DNA from: CAVTWS01 sp964390555
GTDB lineage: Bacteria > Actinomycetota > Acidimicrobiia > Acidimicrobiales > SHLQ01
Length of the DNA stretch: 40,986 nt
NCBI GenBank assembly: GCA_964390555.1
Contig: CAYMJU010000149.1
Coordinates: 1-40,986 of the forward strand
Direction: 5' to 3'
In this document: positions 16,699 through 23,814 of the stretch, piece after piece
Position numbering within the stretch: the first letter of the stretch is position 1
Layout of the letters: every line of letters starts with the position of its first letter
Made by a program: the position numbers and the translations under genes
The notes under the pieces: model-generated
Seen by the model: the letters and a program-made list of their open reading frames with translations, nothing else
Database searches by the model: none
What the model was told of the DNA's origin: nothing

Positions 16699-16727
16699 TT
16701 GACGAACGTATGCTCGTAACCTATAAT
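16699..16727 (+). promoter_or_regulatory. Strong promoter with LexA-like box for a leaderless HNH transcript
   Basis: TTGACG (16699-16704), a 17-base spacer, TATAAT (16722-16727). This is the closest match to the vegetative consensus in the window. The spacer contains CGAAC-GTAT-GCTCG (16703-16716), matching the actinobacterial SOS box CGAAC-N4-GTTCG at nine of ten fixed positions. The expected transcription start, 7-8 bases after the -10, falls on or next to the ATG at 16735, implying a leaderless mRNA repressed by LexA. Confidence 0.75.
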
Positions 16728-16734
16728 GATCTTC

Positions 16735-17985
16735 ATGTTCTCACCGTCCGGAGTGGCCGACGAGCTGGAGCGCTTCGACATTGCGTCGGCCTCCGCCGTC
16801 GAGCTCCGGCGGGCGCTCGGGCACGCCGCCAGCCTCCGGTCCTGGCTCGAGGCGTGCGAGACGAGGATGCTGAACCAACTGCAGCGCCTCACCGACGACG
16901 CCGCCGGCCAGTTCGCCGATGTCACCGGGGTGTCCTCGAAGCAGGCAAGAGCACGATTCAAGCGCGCCGGCGCGCTGTCACAACTTCCGGCCACGCTCGA
17001 CGCGCTCACCACCGGTGCCATCACGCCCGAGCACGCCGACACGATGGTCGCCGCCGTCGCCAACAACCCGGCGGTTGCACCGGATATCCGTTCCAACGAG
17101 GCGTCCCTGCTCGACGATTGCGGCACTGTCGATCAGCTCACCACTCGGCTACGCGAGTTCGTCACCGCCAATGACGGCGATCCCAATGCCAAGGCGATGC
17201 GGCAACGTCAGCGGCGCAAGGGATCGTTCTGGGTGGGCGAGGACGACATGGAATGCTCACGGTTCGACTTGCCGCCGGTCGAAGGCGCCGAGGTCAAACA
17301 AGCGATCGTCGACGAGGCCAAGCGCCTGTGGCGACAACAGAACAACGCCAATCACGACCCGGGCGATAGCTACGTCGAGCGCCACCACGCTCACTACCTC
17401 GCCGACGCGCTGGTCTCGCTGATCCGCAAAGCCACCGGCCGAGCCGAATCCGGCGCCACCGGTTCGAGCGGGGGTGGCCGACAGACGGGCTTCGGCGGCA
17501 TCGGCGTAGTCGCCGTCCACGCCGTGGGCGCGATCACCGACACGCTCGAGGCTCGCGGCGTCGACACCCGCCTCGCCGACGGTACGCCACTCCCCGTCGA
17601 GACGCTCCGGCGGCTCGCCTGCATGCACGGGATCATGCCCGGCCTCGTCGACGACTTCGGAGCGATGCTCTACCTCGGCCGTCGAGTCCGGCTCGCCACA
17701 CCGGCACAACGACTGGTCCTCCAAACGATGTACCCCGGGTGCTCCCTCTGCGGGACCGATTGGTCCTGGTGCGACGTCCACCACATCGAGCCGTGGGAGC
17801 TCGGGGGGCTCACCGACCTCGACAACCTCGCTCCGCTGTGCGACGCCCGCTGCCATCCGCTGGTCCACGAAGGCGGGTGGACCATCACCTCGCCCCGGCT
17901 CGGCGTGATCGAGATCTACGCACCCGACGGGCACCTCCAAAAACGTGTGCTCGCCCAATCCCACGCTCCACCCCGCGCCGCCTAA
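16735..17985 (+). CDS. DUF222/13E12-type HNH endonuclease-domain protein
   Basis: A 416-residue protein: N-terminal DUF222 helical region (about 1-300) and a C-terminal HNH nuclease domain. The HNH has CSLCG, then DVHHIEPWELGG, DNLAPLC and CHPLVH, so metal-binding Cys and catalytic His are present. An in-frame ATG at 16726 overlaps the -10 hexamer and was rejected in favour of 16735, where the transcript should begin. Members in Mycobacterium (13E12 repeat family) include SOS-controlled genes, which fits the LexA-like box here. It is followed directly by a hairpin and then an insertion element. Likely DNA-damage-induced nuclease; target unknown. Confidence 0.87.
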   Translation: MFSPSGVADELERFDIASASAVELRRALGHAASLRSWLEACETRMLNQLQRLTDDAAGQFADVTGVSSKQARARFKRAGALSQLPATLDALTTGAITPEHADTMVAAVANNPAVAPDIRSNEASLLDDCGTVDQLTTRLREFVTANDGDPNAKAMRQRQRRKGSFWVGEDDMECSRFDLPPVEGAEVKQAIVDEAKRLWRQQNNANHDPGDSYVERHHAHYLADALVSLIRKATGRAESGATGSSGGGRQTGFGGIGVVAVHAVGAITDTLEARGVDTRLADGTPLPVETLRRLACMHGIMPGLVDDFGAMLYLGRRVRLATPAQRLVLQTMYPGCSLCGTDWSWCDVHHIEPWELGGLTDLDNLAPLCDARCHPLVHEGGWTITSPRLGVIEIYAPDGHLQKRVLAQSHAPPRAA

Positions 17986-17995
17986 CCGGCGCGGG
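17972..17995 (+). terminator. Hairpin terminator spanning the HNH stop codon
   Basis: CCCGCGCCG (17972-17980), loop CCTAAC containing the TAA stop, CGGCGCGGG (17987-17995). A perfect 9-bp stem, with no U-tract. The last codons of the gene form its left arm. A smaller GGCG/CGCC hairpin follows near 18010-18020. Confidence 0.6.
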
Positions 17996-18050
17996 ACGCG
18001 CGGCGCGGCGCTTGGCGCCAAAGCAGGCAACAACGAGGCTCGACACCTAG

Positions 18051-19828
18051 GAGACTGCTGAGCAACGGTGTTTTGGGGTCGGCGTTGCTGGGTGTGGCGG
18101 CTGGGAGAGCGGGATCTGGGGATGCGCTGGTGGTGTCGGGCGTGGTCGACGGAGCCGAGCGGGTCGCTTGAGTGGTCCGTGGGTCTCGGTCGACCGGTGT
18201 GGGACACCGGCTCGTCGGCGGCGGTTGGACGCTCAGGCTGGTGGGGTGATAGTCCGGTTGCCGTTGTGGGTGAGGCCGAGCGCGAGGAGCCGTTTCAGGT
18301 TGACCGCGGCGCAACGGTGTGACCAGCCGAGCCGGTTGCGTTAGATCCCTCGGTAGCGGAGCCGCCGGTGGTTGTCCTTGACCAGCCAGGCGATGGTGCG
18401 TTCGATCATCGGCCGGTGTCGCCGATAGGTGTCGGCGAGCACGCGAGCTGCGGCGAGGAGCCGGCGGTGGGGGTGCAACTGTGATGATCCGGCCGTGTGC
18501 CGCGGTGGTGCACCTCGGTCGGAATGGACAGGTAGCGCAGTGGGCCCCGAAGCGGGCGGAACCGGATCGGGTGATCGTGACGGTGATGTCTTCGGGACAG
18601 GTCACGGTGCGGGCGTCGAGGTCGAAGTGGAAGTGGAAGTCGTCGAGTGAGTAGCCGCCCGCAACCGCGGGGGTGAGCGGCTGGGGCTTGATCACCGGGG
18701 CCATGCCGCGCTCTTCGAGGTGGGCGCGGAACTCTCCAGCGCTGTACGCGGAGTCGCCGAGGATCTCGGTGCCGGCCGGTTCATAGGCGATCAGATCAGG
18801 GGCGGCTTCCGCGTCGCTGGTGTTGCCCGGACCGATATCGCACGCGCTGACGAGGCCGGTGTCGGGCTCGGCGGCGACATGAGCTTTGTAGCCGTCGCGG
18901 TAGGCGCGCCGGGTCTTGTGCGCGTGCCGCGACTGCGGATCGACCGTCTCGATGACCCGGTCCTGGGCGGCGCCTCGGGTGATGCGCCACGGGCCGGGCC
19001 GGTCGCCGGGCTCGACGTCTTGACCGGCCACCAGCGCCAGCAACGCCACCGCGTCAGCCTGCTTGTCGGTGAACACGGTTCCATCCGTGACAAGGTCCTC
19101 GCTAGCCCACACCAGCTCGTTGGCGTCATCGACGAGCTCAGACACCAGCCGGTCACGGTCCGCGGGGTCGTCCCAGTCATACGGTGGGCGGCCCGGCTCC
19201 AAGTTGTGTTCCCGCACCCACACCGCGGCGAGCTCGGGGATCAGCTTGCGGACCCGGCGGATCTGGGTGGCCAACATCGTGACCGTGTCCTGGCGGTCCA
19301 CCGCGTCGTCGAGCACGGTCGAGTCCAGTGCCCGTCGCGTCTTGCCCGACAGGACCTTGGACTCGTCGATCAGCGTCGCGACCGCCTAGAAGATCCGCTT
19401 CGGGCGGTCCGACTTGTTCAACTTGTTGCGCCACAACACCCCACCGTCGAGTGGAACGCCTCGTCGGTCAACGCCAGACCCGTCGCCGCCTTCCACGCGA
19501 TGTTCGTCTCGAGTTGTCGGACCGCGTCGCGATCCGACAGGCCCTCCAACGCCTGCAGGACCATCACCGTGGCGATCACATCAGCTGGCACCGAAGGGCG
19601 GCCCCGGTTCGTTGGGAACAGGTCCGCGAACATGTCGTCGGGGAACAAACGGTGCCGGTGCTCCGCCAAGAACGCGTGCACCGATCCCTCAGGCACCAGA
19701 TGCGCGCACAGCAGCGGCATCGAGCAGTTCACGATCCGGACCAGAAGAACCCTGCATCCCGCCATTCTTTTCGATCCGCACCAACTTCGCGAATCGAGCC
19801 ACCCGCGCGCCGATTGCTCAGCAGTCTC
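18051..19828 (-). mobile_element. IS1182-like insertion sequence, decayed
   Basis: A 1778-bp element with perfect 15-bp terminal inverted repeats GAGACTGCTGAGCAA (18051-18065 and the reverse complement at 19814-19828). CTAG on both sides (18047-18050, 19829-19832) is the likely 4-base target duplication. The interior encodes a transposase remnant of IS1182 architecture on the minus strand. Bases 18051-18232 hold the left non-coding end only. The intact ends could still be mobilised in trans by a related transposase. Family assignment rests on protein domain order, not on a database match. Confidence 0.85.
18233..19720 (-). pseudogene. IS1182-like transposase, broken by two stops and two frameshifts
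   Basis: N-terminal DUF772-type part from ATG 19720 contains LVPEGSVHAFLAEHR, LFPDDMFADLF, GRPSVPADVIATVMVLQALEG and DEAFHSTV. A frameshift lies near 19437-19445; reading continues in another frame as VLWRNKLNKSDRPKRIF. There a TAG (19386-19388) stands where Glu is expected. DDE-type central part (DSTVLDD, RRAYRDGYKAH, LGDSAYS, CPFRPRCTTA) is open to about 18476. A second frameshift in a C-run (18466-18475) is followed by ERTIAWLVKDN and a TAA (18341-18343), ending at TGA 18233. Transposition protein is certainly not made. Confidence 0.85.
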
Positions 19829-19838
19829 CTAGAGCGGT

Positions 19839-20798
19839 CTAGAGCGCCTTTAGGAAGCTGATCAACCCGGGGAAGTAGTGCTCCGGGTCATCGAACTGCG
19901 ACAGGTGGCTGCCGTCCGGGCAGTGCAGGTAGCTGCCCTCGGGCAGCTGTTCTGCCATCCAACGCATGTGCTCGGGGTCCATGGTGTCGTGCGTGGCTCC
20001 GATAACAAGCGTAGGTACGTCGATGTTCTCGAGATCGCGCGAGCGGTCCCAATCCTCCAGGGTGCCGCTGAGGCCGAGCTCGCTCGGTCCTTGCATGGGC
20101 ACGTAGATCGATGGGTTGATGTGGCCGAGCGAGCGCAGGACGGGGTCGGGCCAAGTTCCAAGCGGCATCCGGCAGACATGCAGGACGTAGTGGTGCTCCT
20201 TGAGTAGTTGCTCGTACCTCGGGTCGTCAGTGGTGGCGTCGGCCTCGAACTGCTTGATCTCCTCCAGTACCGCCTGGTCCATCGCCGGCATGAGGACGTC
20301 GTGGGCGTAGGCGTTGTAGAGCTGAGCGCTCGACATCATGTTGGAGATCACCAGGCCCTTGAGGTGCTCCTGGTGATGGACGGCGTACTCCATGGCAAGG
20401 ATCCCGCCCCACGACTGCCCGAGGAGTACGAAGTTGCTGCTGTCGAGACCCAGTGCCTGGCGGACCTGCTCGACCTCGTCGACGAACCGGTCGAGGTCCC
20501 ACAGCGACGGGTCGTCGGGTTGGTCGCTGCGAAACGAGCCGAGCTGGTCGTAGTAGTAGTACTCGATGCCGGCGCGCGGGAACCAGCTGTCGAAGCACTC
20601 GTAGAGCTCGTCGGTCGCTCCTGGGCCACCGTGCAGCAGCAACACCTTGAGGTCGGGGTTGGTGCCCACCCGTTTTGTCCACACCCGGAACTCGCCGCTC
20701 GGCGTGCTGATCGGCACCATACGCGACCCGCCCGAGAGCACATCGCGTGGGTCCCATCCGGAGGTGTCGTAGTACGACTCAGGTGGTTGCGCCATCAC
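19839..20798 (-). CDS. Proline iminopeptidase-family serine hydrolase (peptidase family S33)
   Basis: A 319-residue alpha/beta hydrolase. Oxyanion motif LLHGGPGA, nucleophile GQSWGG, acid in GATHDTMDP and His in PDGSHLS identify the proline-iminopeptidase/proline-specific peptidase family, which removes N-terminal Pro from short peptides. All triad residues are present. The gene is unusually framed: its stop is 7 bases from the target duplication of the IS and its ATG is 11 bases from the MITE-like element. Its base composition looks less GC-rich than its neighbours by eye. Acquisition together with the mobile sequences is likely (inference). MM start: ATG 20798 or 20795. Confidence 0.85.
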   Translation of the reverse strand: MMAQPPESYYDTSGWDPRDVLSGGSRMVPISTPSGEFRVWTKRVGTNPDLKVLLLHGGPGATDELYECFDSWFPRAGIEYYYYDQLGSFRSDQPDDPSLWDLDRFVDEVEQVRQALGLDSSNFVLLGQSWGGILAMEYAVHHQEHLKGLVISNMMSSAQLYNAYAHDVLMPAMDQAVLEEIKQFEADATTDDPRYEQLLKEHHYVLHVCRMPLGTWPDPVLRSLGHINPSIYVPMQGPSELGLSGTLEDWDRSRDLENIDVPTLVIGATHDTMDPEHMRWMAEQLPEGSYLHCPDGSHLSQFDDPEHYFPGLISFLKAL

Positions 20799-20802
20799 GG
20801 CA

Positions 20803-20830
20803 ATCTAAGAGACTGCTGATCACTGGCCAA
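20803..20830 (-). promoter_or_regulatory. Candidate promoter of the peptidase gene straddling the MITE end
   Basis: On the minus strand: -35-like TTGGCC (20830-20825) inside the mobile element, a 16-base spacer, and TTAGAT (20808-20803) just outside it. The ATG is at 20798, so the transcript would be leaderless or nearly so; no ribosome site is visible. No other upstream room exists unless transcription enters from the acetyltransferase side. Confidence 0.4.
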
Positions 20831-20967
20831 TCTCGGGGACGGTGGTTACCCAAAGTCCTCCACGATCGCCGTAGAGCGACGATCTCGAGACCCGCGCCGT
20901 CGGATGACCCTCGGCAGCACGGTTTCGAAGCATCGCATGGACGCGGCCCGACCAAATCAGCAGTCTC
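20809..20967. mobile_element. 159-bp MITE-like element with IS-related ends
   Basis: GAGACTGCTGAT (20809-20820) and its perfect reverse complement ATCAGCAGTCTC (20956-20967) bound 159 bases without a coding region. The first 11 bases are identical to the terminal repeats of the nearby IS1182-like element. It is best explained as a non-autonomous deletion derivative or MITE of the same family. Flanks CTAA and CAAG do not match, so no target duplication can be claimed. Confidence 0.7.
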
Positions 20968-20985
20968 CAAGGCGGCGACCGGGCG

Positions 20986-21582
20986 TCAGGCCCGGCCCGG
21001 ATCGCGCCACATCGGGCGCAAGCTGAAACCGGCGTCGGGCACGTCGACCGCGCCGATCTCGCGGAACCCCAACGACCGGTACAGCGCCAGGTTGGCGTCG
21101 TTCGTCGAGGTCAGCGACGCCGGCCAGGTCTCGGCGTCGCACACGTCGAGGGCCTGTGCCAACAGCGCCCACCCGACGCCGCGGCCCTGAGCGTCGGGCT
21201 TCACCCCGACGTACACGCAGTGGAAGCGGGGCTCGTCGGGGATCATGGCGCCGCACTGGCCGATCACGCCGAGCGCCGCCGCCGCCCGATCGCCGATGTG
21301 CTCCCCGAGGAGCGACACCGCCATCGTCACCTCCTCAGGTTCCGGGAAATGGCACCCGGGGGGGATCCAGGCCACCGCTCCGGCACCGTCGCCGCTACGG
21401 AACGTGTGCCCCCTCCGCATCGCCCGCCCGAGCACCAGGTCGAACCAGGCGGCAGGCGCCGCCGGCCAGAGATCCTCGGAGGGGAACAGCCACCGGAACC
21501 AGGGATCGTCGGCGAACGCCTCGACCATCACGTCCACCGCCGAAGCGAGATCGTCGTGGGTGACGTGGCGAGCAACGATCAT
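20986..21582 (-). CDS. GNAT-family N-acetyltransferase
   Basis: A 198-residue acetyl-CoA-dependent acyltransferase. The acetyl-CoA-binding motif A reads YVGVKPDAQGRGVGWALL (the Q-x-x-G-x-G pattern) and motif B has LTSTNDANLALYRSLGF. The N-terminus MIVARHVTHDDLASAVDVMVEAFADDPWF is typical. GAGGA 7 bases before the ATG supports the start. It lies 50 bases downstream of an LLM oxidoreductase on the same strand and may be its co-transcript. Substrate unknown; the pattern is that of small-molecule or antibiotic-type acetyltransferases. Confidence 0.87.
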   Translation of the reverse strand: MIVARHVTHDDLASAVDVMVEAFADDPWFRWLFPSEDLWPAAPAAWFDLVLGRAMRRGHTFRSGDGAGAVAWIPPGCHFPEPEEVTMAVSLLGEHIGDRAAAALGVIGQCGAMIPDEPRFHCVYVGVKPDAQGRGVGWALLAQALDVCDAETWPASLTSTNDANLALYRSLGFREIGAVDVPDAGFSLRPMWRDPGRA

Positions 21583-21632
21583 GGCGAGTCCTCGTCGTGG
21601 ATCACCAGTGGTTCGTCTCCCCCGCCGCTGGA

Positions 21633-22535
21633 TCACGCGTCGAGCTCGGCAAGAACCGCGCCCAGGGCCTCGATCGAGGACCGGGTGATCGGGTCGACGA
21701 CCAGCTGCGCGTGAGCGACACCCGCCCTGGCGAACGCGCGTAGCTGATCGGCCAGCTCCGCCGGCGACCCTCGCAGCGGCGCGGCCTGCTCCGCGTGCCC
21801 CATCAGCCGACCGGTCCCGCCCGGCAGCTGCACGTAAACCGCCGCGGTCGCCTGAACATCGGCCACGGAGCGGCCGGCCGCGACCACCGCCTCGTCGATG
21901 CGGGCCTTCACCGCGGCGAAGCCCTCCGGACTGTTCCCGTAGTCGCTCCACCAAACGTTCCATGCCGACACGTGCGGCAACGTGATCGAGAGCATCCGAG
22001 GCCGGATCGATCCAACCATGAGCGGCGGACCACCCGGTCGTGACGGTGGCGGATGGATGACGCAGCCCTCGACCTGGTTGAACCGGCCGGCGTAATCGAC
22101 GGTCTCCCCTCCGAGGAGCCGGCGGACGATCGCGAAAGCCTCCTCGAACCGGCTGACTCTTTCGTCGAACGCGAAGCCGAACGCTCGGTACTCGCGCTCG
22201 TTCCACCCGGCACCCAGACCGACGATCAGCCGGCCGCCGGAAATGGCATCCACCGTGGCCGCTTGCTTGGCGAGCATCGTCGGGGCGTGAAAGCCCGTGG
22301 AGGCCACCAGAGGTCCGAGAGCGACCCGCTCCGTCGACGCGGCCAACGCGGCGAGCGACGTCCAAACCTCCCACGGCCCACGAACACCCACCGGCAGGTC
22401 GTACAGGAGATGGTCGCCCAGCCAGACGGAATCGAAGCCGACGGCTTCGGCGGTACGCGCCATGGCGATCAACTCGTGGAACGGCACCTCCCATTCCACC
22501 TCGGGAAGCTGAACGCCTACCGCGAGTGGTCTCAC
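21633..22535 (-). CDS. Luciferase-like (LLM) F420-dependent-type oxidoreductase
   Basis: A 300-residue LLM protein. It has GFDSVWLGDHLLY, ALGPLVASTGFHAPTMLAKQAATVDAISGGRLIVGLGAGWNE (read in separate parts: LGPLVA then GAGWN), and a C-terminal GSPAELADQLRAFARAG. GDHL and GAGW motifs are typical of F420-dependent actinobacterial members. The GTG at 22535 follows no ribosome site; instead an 8-bp hairpin (22538-22561) ends two bases before it. A leaderless or structured start is possible. Co-directional with the acetyltransferase. Confidence 0.82.
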   Translation of the reverse strand: MRPLAVGVQLPEVEWEVPFHELIAMARTAEAVGFDSVWLGDHLLYDLPVGVRGPWEVWTSLAALAASTERVALGPLVASTGFHAPTMLAKQAATVDAISGGRLIVGLGAGWNEREYRAFGFAFDERVSRFEEAFAIVRRLLGGETVDYAGRFNQVEGCVIHPPPSRPGGPPLMVGSIRPRMLSITLPHVSAWNVWWSDYGNSPEGFAAVKARIDEAVVAAGRSVADVQATAAVYVQLPGGTGRLMGHAEQAAPLRGSPAELADQLRAFARAGVAHAQLVVDPITRSSIEALGAVLAELDA

Positions 22536-22537
22536 GA

Positions 22538-22561
22538 CGGCGAGGCTAGCCAACCTCGCCG
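22538..22561 (-). promoter_or_regulatory. Hairpin directly abutting the LLM start codon
   Basis: CGGCGAGG (22538-22545), loop CTAGCCAA, CCTCGCCG (22554-22561): perfect 8-bp stem ending two bases upstream of GTG 22535. It occupies the place of a ribosome-binding site. It may block or time translation, or simply end transcription arriving from the exopolysaccharide operon. Confidence 0.5.
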
Positions 22562-22572
22562 AACGGGGCCCG

Positions 22573-22618
22573 CGGCGACGCCAGCGGATGAGGCGCAACG
22601 CGGGTCCCGGCGTCGCCG
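22573..22618 (-). terminator. Hairpin terminator after the exopolysaccharide operon
   Basis: CGGCGACGCC (22573-22582) is fully complementary to GGCGTCGCCG (22609-22618), with a 26-base loop and further GGGCC/GGCCC pairing outside. It lies 12 bases past the stop of the GT4 gene on the minus strand. No U-tract. Probably separates the polysaccharide operon from the LLM/acetyltransferase pair. Confidence 0.55.
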
Positions 22619-22629
22619 GCCCGGGTGGT

Positions 22630-23814
22630 CTATCGGCGCAGGCCGAGGTAGCCGGCGGCGCGGTCGGCCACCCCGTCCCAGCTGTCGGTGGCGACCATCG
22701 CCTGCCGGGCCGTGGCCGCCTCGGGCGACCGATCGGCGAGCGCTTCCCGCACCGCCGCCGCGAACTCGTCGGCACCCCGCGCTTCGTGGACGAGATGGCG
22801 GTACGGCGCCAGCTCCGGGAACGGCGTCGATACGACGGGGAACCCCAGCGCGAGGTACTCCTTGAGCTTGATCGGGTTACAGCGCTCGATCCACTCGTTC
22901 TGGAGCCACGGCATGATCCCGACGTCGAACTGGGCGGCGAACGGCGGGAGATCGGCGTAGGCAACCGCGCCCAGGTAGGTCACGTTGGGTTCCGCGAGCA
23001 GCGCGTCGATCGACATGTTCTGAGGCCCGATGACGAGGATCGTCGCGTCGGCCAAGGCGCGCGCCACCGCGACGAACAGGTCGAGGTCGATGGTGTTCTC
23101 CCGCAAGGCGCCGTAGTAGCCGATGATCGGCCGCGCCAGGGCGGCGATTGAGTCGGGCACCGGGGCGGTCGGCCGGGCGGCGGACGCCGTGGCGAAGTGC
23201 TCGTAGTCGACGCCGTGGCCGAGGTACACAGAGCGGCGCACCTTGGCCCGCTCGCGATCCATCAGCTCCTGGTTCACGTACAACACCGTGTCGCTCGCCG
23301 CCAGAAGGTCGTCCTCGAGCCCGGTGATGAGGTCGCGGTCCACGCCCGGGAACGCCGCGAAGTCGTCGGAGCGGTTGAACACCAACTGGGTGAAGCGCCG
23401 GCCGAGCACCGCCGGAGCCGCCGTCGGCACCGTGACCCACGCCGAAGGGCGACGCAGCTTGATGAACCGGCAGACCAGCGACACCTGGGTGCGCACGAGC
23501 CAGCCGTTGATCCGCAGGGCGCGGGGCGTGAAGCGCGGCAGGAACAACGGCGACAGCACCCACATGCCCGACGGGTCGCGCCGCAGACCCCGGAGCGTGC
23601 TCTTCAGCTTGCGCAGATACCGCTTGAACGGGATCTCGGTGCGGCCCGGCACCGGGGTGCGCATCCCGATGCTGTTGACCCACAGCACGGTGGTCGTCTT
23701 GGCCAGGCGCACCATGATCTGGCCCTCGCTGTGGCCCCGGTTGTGATACCACCAGTCGATGCCGGCGAAGCACACGATTCCATCTGGCTCGCCGCCCGGC
23801 GAGATTCCATCCAT
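22630..23814 (-). CDS. GT4-like glycosyltransferase
   Basis: A 394-residue GT-B glycosyltransferase. N-terminal part: CFAGIDWWYHNRGHSEGQIM; middle: VLYVNQELMDRE and a YLGHGVDYEHF acceptor/donor linker. The C-terminal Rossmann half has IGYYGALRENTID, ILVIGPQNM, and IMPWLQNEWIERCNPIKLKEYLALG with the E-x7-E region seen in exopolysaccharide glycosyltransferases. Its ATG shares an A with the TGA of the dehydrogenase gene (TGATG at 23812-23816). Last gene of a four-gene polysaccharide operon; likely adds a sugar to a lipid-linked chain at the membrane. Confidence 0.85.
   Translation of the reverse strand: MDGISPGGEPDGIVCFAGIDWWYHNRGHSEGQIMVRLAKTTTVLWVNSIGMRTPVPGRTEIPFKRYLRKLKSTLRGLRRDPSGMWVLSPLFLPRFTPRALRINGWLVRTQVSLVCRFIKLRRPSAWVTVPTAAPAVLGRRFTQLVFNRSDDFAAFPGVDRDLITGLEDDLLAASDTVLYVNQELMDRERAKVRRSVYLGHGVDYEHFATASAARPTAPVPDSIAALARPIIGYYGALRENTIDLDLFVAVARALADATILVIGPQNMSIDALLAEPNVTYLGAVAYADLPPFAAQFDVGIMPWLQNEWIERCNPIKLKEYLALGFPVVSTPFPELAPYRHLVHEARGADEFAAAVREALADRSPEAATARQAMVATDSWDGVADRAAGYLGLRR

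Noticed and set aside
16726..16734. Earlier ATG for the HNH gene
   Set aside because: It overlaps the TATAAT hexamer, so it would lie upstream of the transcript start.
18047..20971. Composite transposon moving as one unit
   Set aside because: Outer flanks are CTAG and CAAG, not a match; the IS has its own exact CTAG duplication. Separate insertions remain the simpler reading.
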